Below are positions 32,331 through 33,556 of a stretch of 33,556 nucleotides of DNA, piece by piece (position 1 is the stretch's first letter; each line of letters starts with the position of its first letter). The notes under the pieces were generated by a model that made no database searches, had not been told where the DNA came from, and saw only the letters and a list, made by a program, of their open reading frames with translations. Where the stretch lies: NCBI GenBank assembly GCA_046594885.1, contig JBKJRD010000019.1, forward strand, positions 1 through 33,556, written 5' to 3'. The stretch comes from Methylotenera_A sp046594885 (GTDB taxonomy: Bacteria > Pseudomonadota > Gammaproteobacteria > Burkholderiales > Methylophilaceae). Both the position numbers and the translations under genes were made by a program.

Positions 32331-33281
32331 TTGAGTAACGGCAATATGATGGTATTTACAGGTAATGCCAACCCAGAACTTGCACAACAAGTAGCTGGAC
32401 ATTTGGGCATTGAACTTGGCCGTGCCGATGTAGGCCGTTTCAGCGATGGCGAGGTGATGCTGGAATTGCTTGAGAATGTGCGCGGCAAAGATGTATTTGT
32501 GTTGCAATCGACTAGCCACCCAACCAATGATACGTTGATGGAAGTGATGGTGATGGTCGATGCGCTTCGTCGCTCATCCGCTGGGCGCATTACTGCGGCT
32601 ATTCCCTACTTTGGTTATTCGCGCCAAGATCGCCGTCCGCGTTCGGCACGGGTGGCGATTACCGCAAAAGTGGTGGCCAATATGCTCACCAGCGTTGGTG
32701 TAAATCGCTTATTAACCATGGATTTGCACTCAGACCAGATTCAAGGTTTTTTTGATATTCCGGTAGACAACATCTACGCCACGCCGATTTTGCTAGACGA
32801 TTTATTGCTGCAAAAATATGAAGATTTAGTGGTGGTTTCACCTGATGTTGGCGGGGTTGTCCGCGCCCGCGCTTGTGCTAAACAATTGAATTCTGATTTA
32901 GCCATTATTGATAAACGTCGCCCTAAGGCTAATCAAGCCAAAGTCATGAATATCATTGGCGAAGTTGCTGGCCGCACCTGTGTAATTATGGATGACATGG
33001 TGGATACGGCAAACACGCTGTGCGAAGCTGCCGCAGCTTTGAAGAATCAAGGTGCAAAACGTGTGCTAGCTTATGCTACGCATCCCGTATTATCAGGGTC
33101 AGCCGTAGAGCGTATTATGCAGTCAGATCTAGATGAATTAGTCGTCACTAATACGATTAAATTAAGCACCGCATCGGCAAATTGTACAAAAATTCGCCAG
33201 TTAAGCGCTGCAGGTTTGTTAGCAGAAACCATTAAACGCATTAGCCAAGAGGAGTCTGTTAGCTCACTGTTTATGGATTAA
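32331..33281 (+). CDS. prs: Ribose-phosphate pyrophosphokinase, probable TTG start
   Basis: Makes PRPP from ribose 5-phosphate and ATP for nucleotide, His and Trp synthesis. I choose the TTG at 32331: AAAGGG (32318-32323) lies 7 nt upstream. It gives 316 residues, close to E. coli Prs (315), with five residues before MMVFTGNANPELAQ, much like betaproteobacterial homologues. The ATG at 32346 lacks a ribosome site and would give 311 residues. Landmarks: SRQDRRPR (ATP loop), the MDLHSDQIQGFFDIPVDN flexible/regulatory region, VVSPDVGGVVRARACAK, and the PRPP loop VIMDDMVDTANTL. An inverted repeat stands upstream and a hairpin pair downstream. Confidence 0.96.
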   Translation: MSNGNMMVFTGNANPELAQQVAGHLGIELGRADVGRFSDGEVMLELLENVRGKDVFVLQSTSHPTNDTLMEVMVMVDALRRSSAGRITAAIPYFGYSRQDRRPRSARVAITAKVVANMLTSVGVNRLLTMDLHSDQIQGFFDIPVDNIYATPILLDDLLLQKYEDLVVVSPDVGGVVRARACAKQLNSDLAIIDKRRPKANQAKVMNIIGEVAGRTCVIMDDMVDTANTLCEAAAALKNQGAKRVLAYATHPVLSGSAVERIMQSDLDELVVTNTIKLSTASANCTKIRQLSAAGLLAETIKRISQEESVSSLFMD

Positions 33282-33283
33282 TA

Positions 33284-33350
33284 CTAATCATTATTAGATG
33301 ATTAGCAATAAAAGTTTAACCCTGTTTTCTGGTCGCGGAAAACAGTTTTT
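33284..33350 (+). terminator. Two stacked hairpins between prs and rplY
   Basis: CTAATCA (33284-33290) with TGATTAG (33299-33305). Then CTGTTTTC (33322-33329) with GAAAACAG (33338-33345), loop TGGTCGCG, and five T (33346-33350). The second is a good terminator, the first a small accessory hairpin. Together they may partly separate prs from rplY. Confidence 0.75.
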
Positions 33351-33416
33351 GTGTAGTACCGCTGTTATTTATTTAAACTTAACCAAATAAAAGCAGCAAA
33401 AATTAGGAGCAATAAA

Positions 33417-33556
33417 ATGAGTATCGAAATTAATGCAGTCAAACGTGACGTTAAAGGTACGGGTGCGAGCCGCCGTGCACGTCGCGCTGGCAATGTACCG
33501 GGTGTGGTTTATGGCGCTGGTAAAGATGCCGTTAAACTTGAGTTAAATCATAAAGA
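33417..33556 (+). CDS. rplY: 50S ribosomal protein bL25, 5' part (runs off the window)
   Basis: The first 46 codons of bL25, which binds 5S rRNA. ATG 33417 has AGGAG (33405-33409) 7 nt upstream. The product reads MSIEINAVKRDVKGTGASRR, then ARRAGNVPGVVYGAGKDAVK, the N-terminal 5S-binding domain with its conserved RxxR and GxxPGVVYG. Betaproteobacteria usually have the long CTC-type form with an extra C-terminal domain, but that part is outside the window. It follows prs as in other betaproteobacteria. Confidence 0.95.
   Translation, partial: MSIEINAVKRDVKGTGASRRARRAGNVPGVVYGAGKDAVKLELNHK

Noticed and set aside
1..33556. CRISPR arrays, insertion sequences, prophage or attachment sites
   Set aside because: I saw no regularly spaced repeats, transposase, integrase or flanking direct repeats; the tRNA-Gln 3' end has no duplicate in the window.

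Overview
The window is a compact, AT-rich stretch of bacterial chromosome that carries mostly conserved housekeeping genes. Gene content and order point to a betaproteobacterium, most likely a methylotroph of the Methylophilaceae (Methylotenera-like). The supporting signs are the lolB-ispE-tRNA-Gln-prs-rplY order, the rsmD-coaD-ferredoxin block, the DUF971-ubiE-ubiJ-ubiB cluster and a VPxPA-type CTERM protein. The taxon is inferred from context and not proven. I see no insertion sequence, prophage, CRISPR array or toxin-antitoxin module.

Layout. 1-370: 3' end of dnaJ and its terminator. 619-3882: a membrane protein, a 23-residue membrane peptide and a large-subunit catalase (katE), all on +. 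3883-4437: mostly non-coding, but it holds a 40-codon secreted peptide gene with its own terminator. 4438-5112: a DUF6445-type putative Fe(II)/2-oxoglutarate oxygenase. 5124-10201: a minus-strand block, in transcription order active M16 peptidase, inactive M16 partner, rsmD, coaD, 2x[4Fe-4S] ferredoxin, gloA and a small conserved protein. 10371-13144: ftsY, then ftsE-ftsX overlapping by 4 bp. 13278-13889: a CTERM-sorted secreted protein. 14004-14928: rpoH with a CIRCE operator and an apparent ATT start codon. 15093-17051: a dynamin-like GTPase on -, convergent with rpoH. 17333-20689: DUF971, ubiE, ubiJ and ubiB (ubiquinone synthesis). 20880-22310: a sodium:solute symporter. 22318-28506: a minus block of ABC ATPase, ABC permease, GldG-like protein, DUF4340 protein, mutM and a GT4 glycosyltransferase. 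28733-33556: TPR protein, lolB, ispE, tRNA-Gln, prs and the start of rplY on +.

How the parts work together. FtsY (membrane targeting), FtsE/FtsX (division), LolB (outer-membrane lipoprotein insertion), the M16 pair and the CTERM protein all concern the cell envelope. DnaJ and RpoH belong to the heat-shock response. The CIRCE element in front of rpoH suggests that HrcA sits above the sigma-32 regulon here. The most unusual signals are in initiation and leader regions: an ATT start for rpoH behind a near-ideal Shine-Dalgarno sequence, a lolB TTG start that abuts the U-run of a 12-bp perfect terminator hairpin, a TTG start for prs, two very short genes, a 42-nt interrupted palindrome between the M16 genes, and an ACTTAACC motif repeated in intergenic regions. 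I did not find a clearly novel multi-gene system. The regulatory oddities and tiny genes are the best leads.
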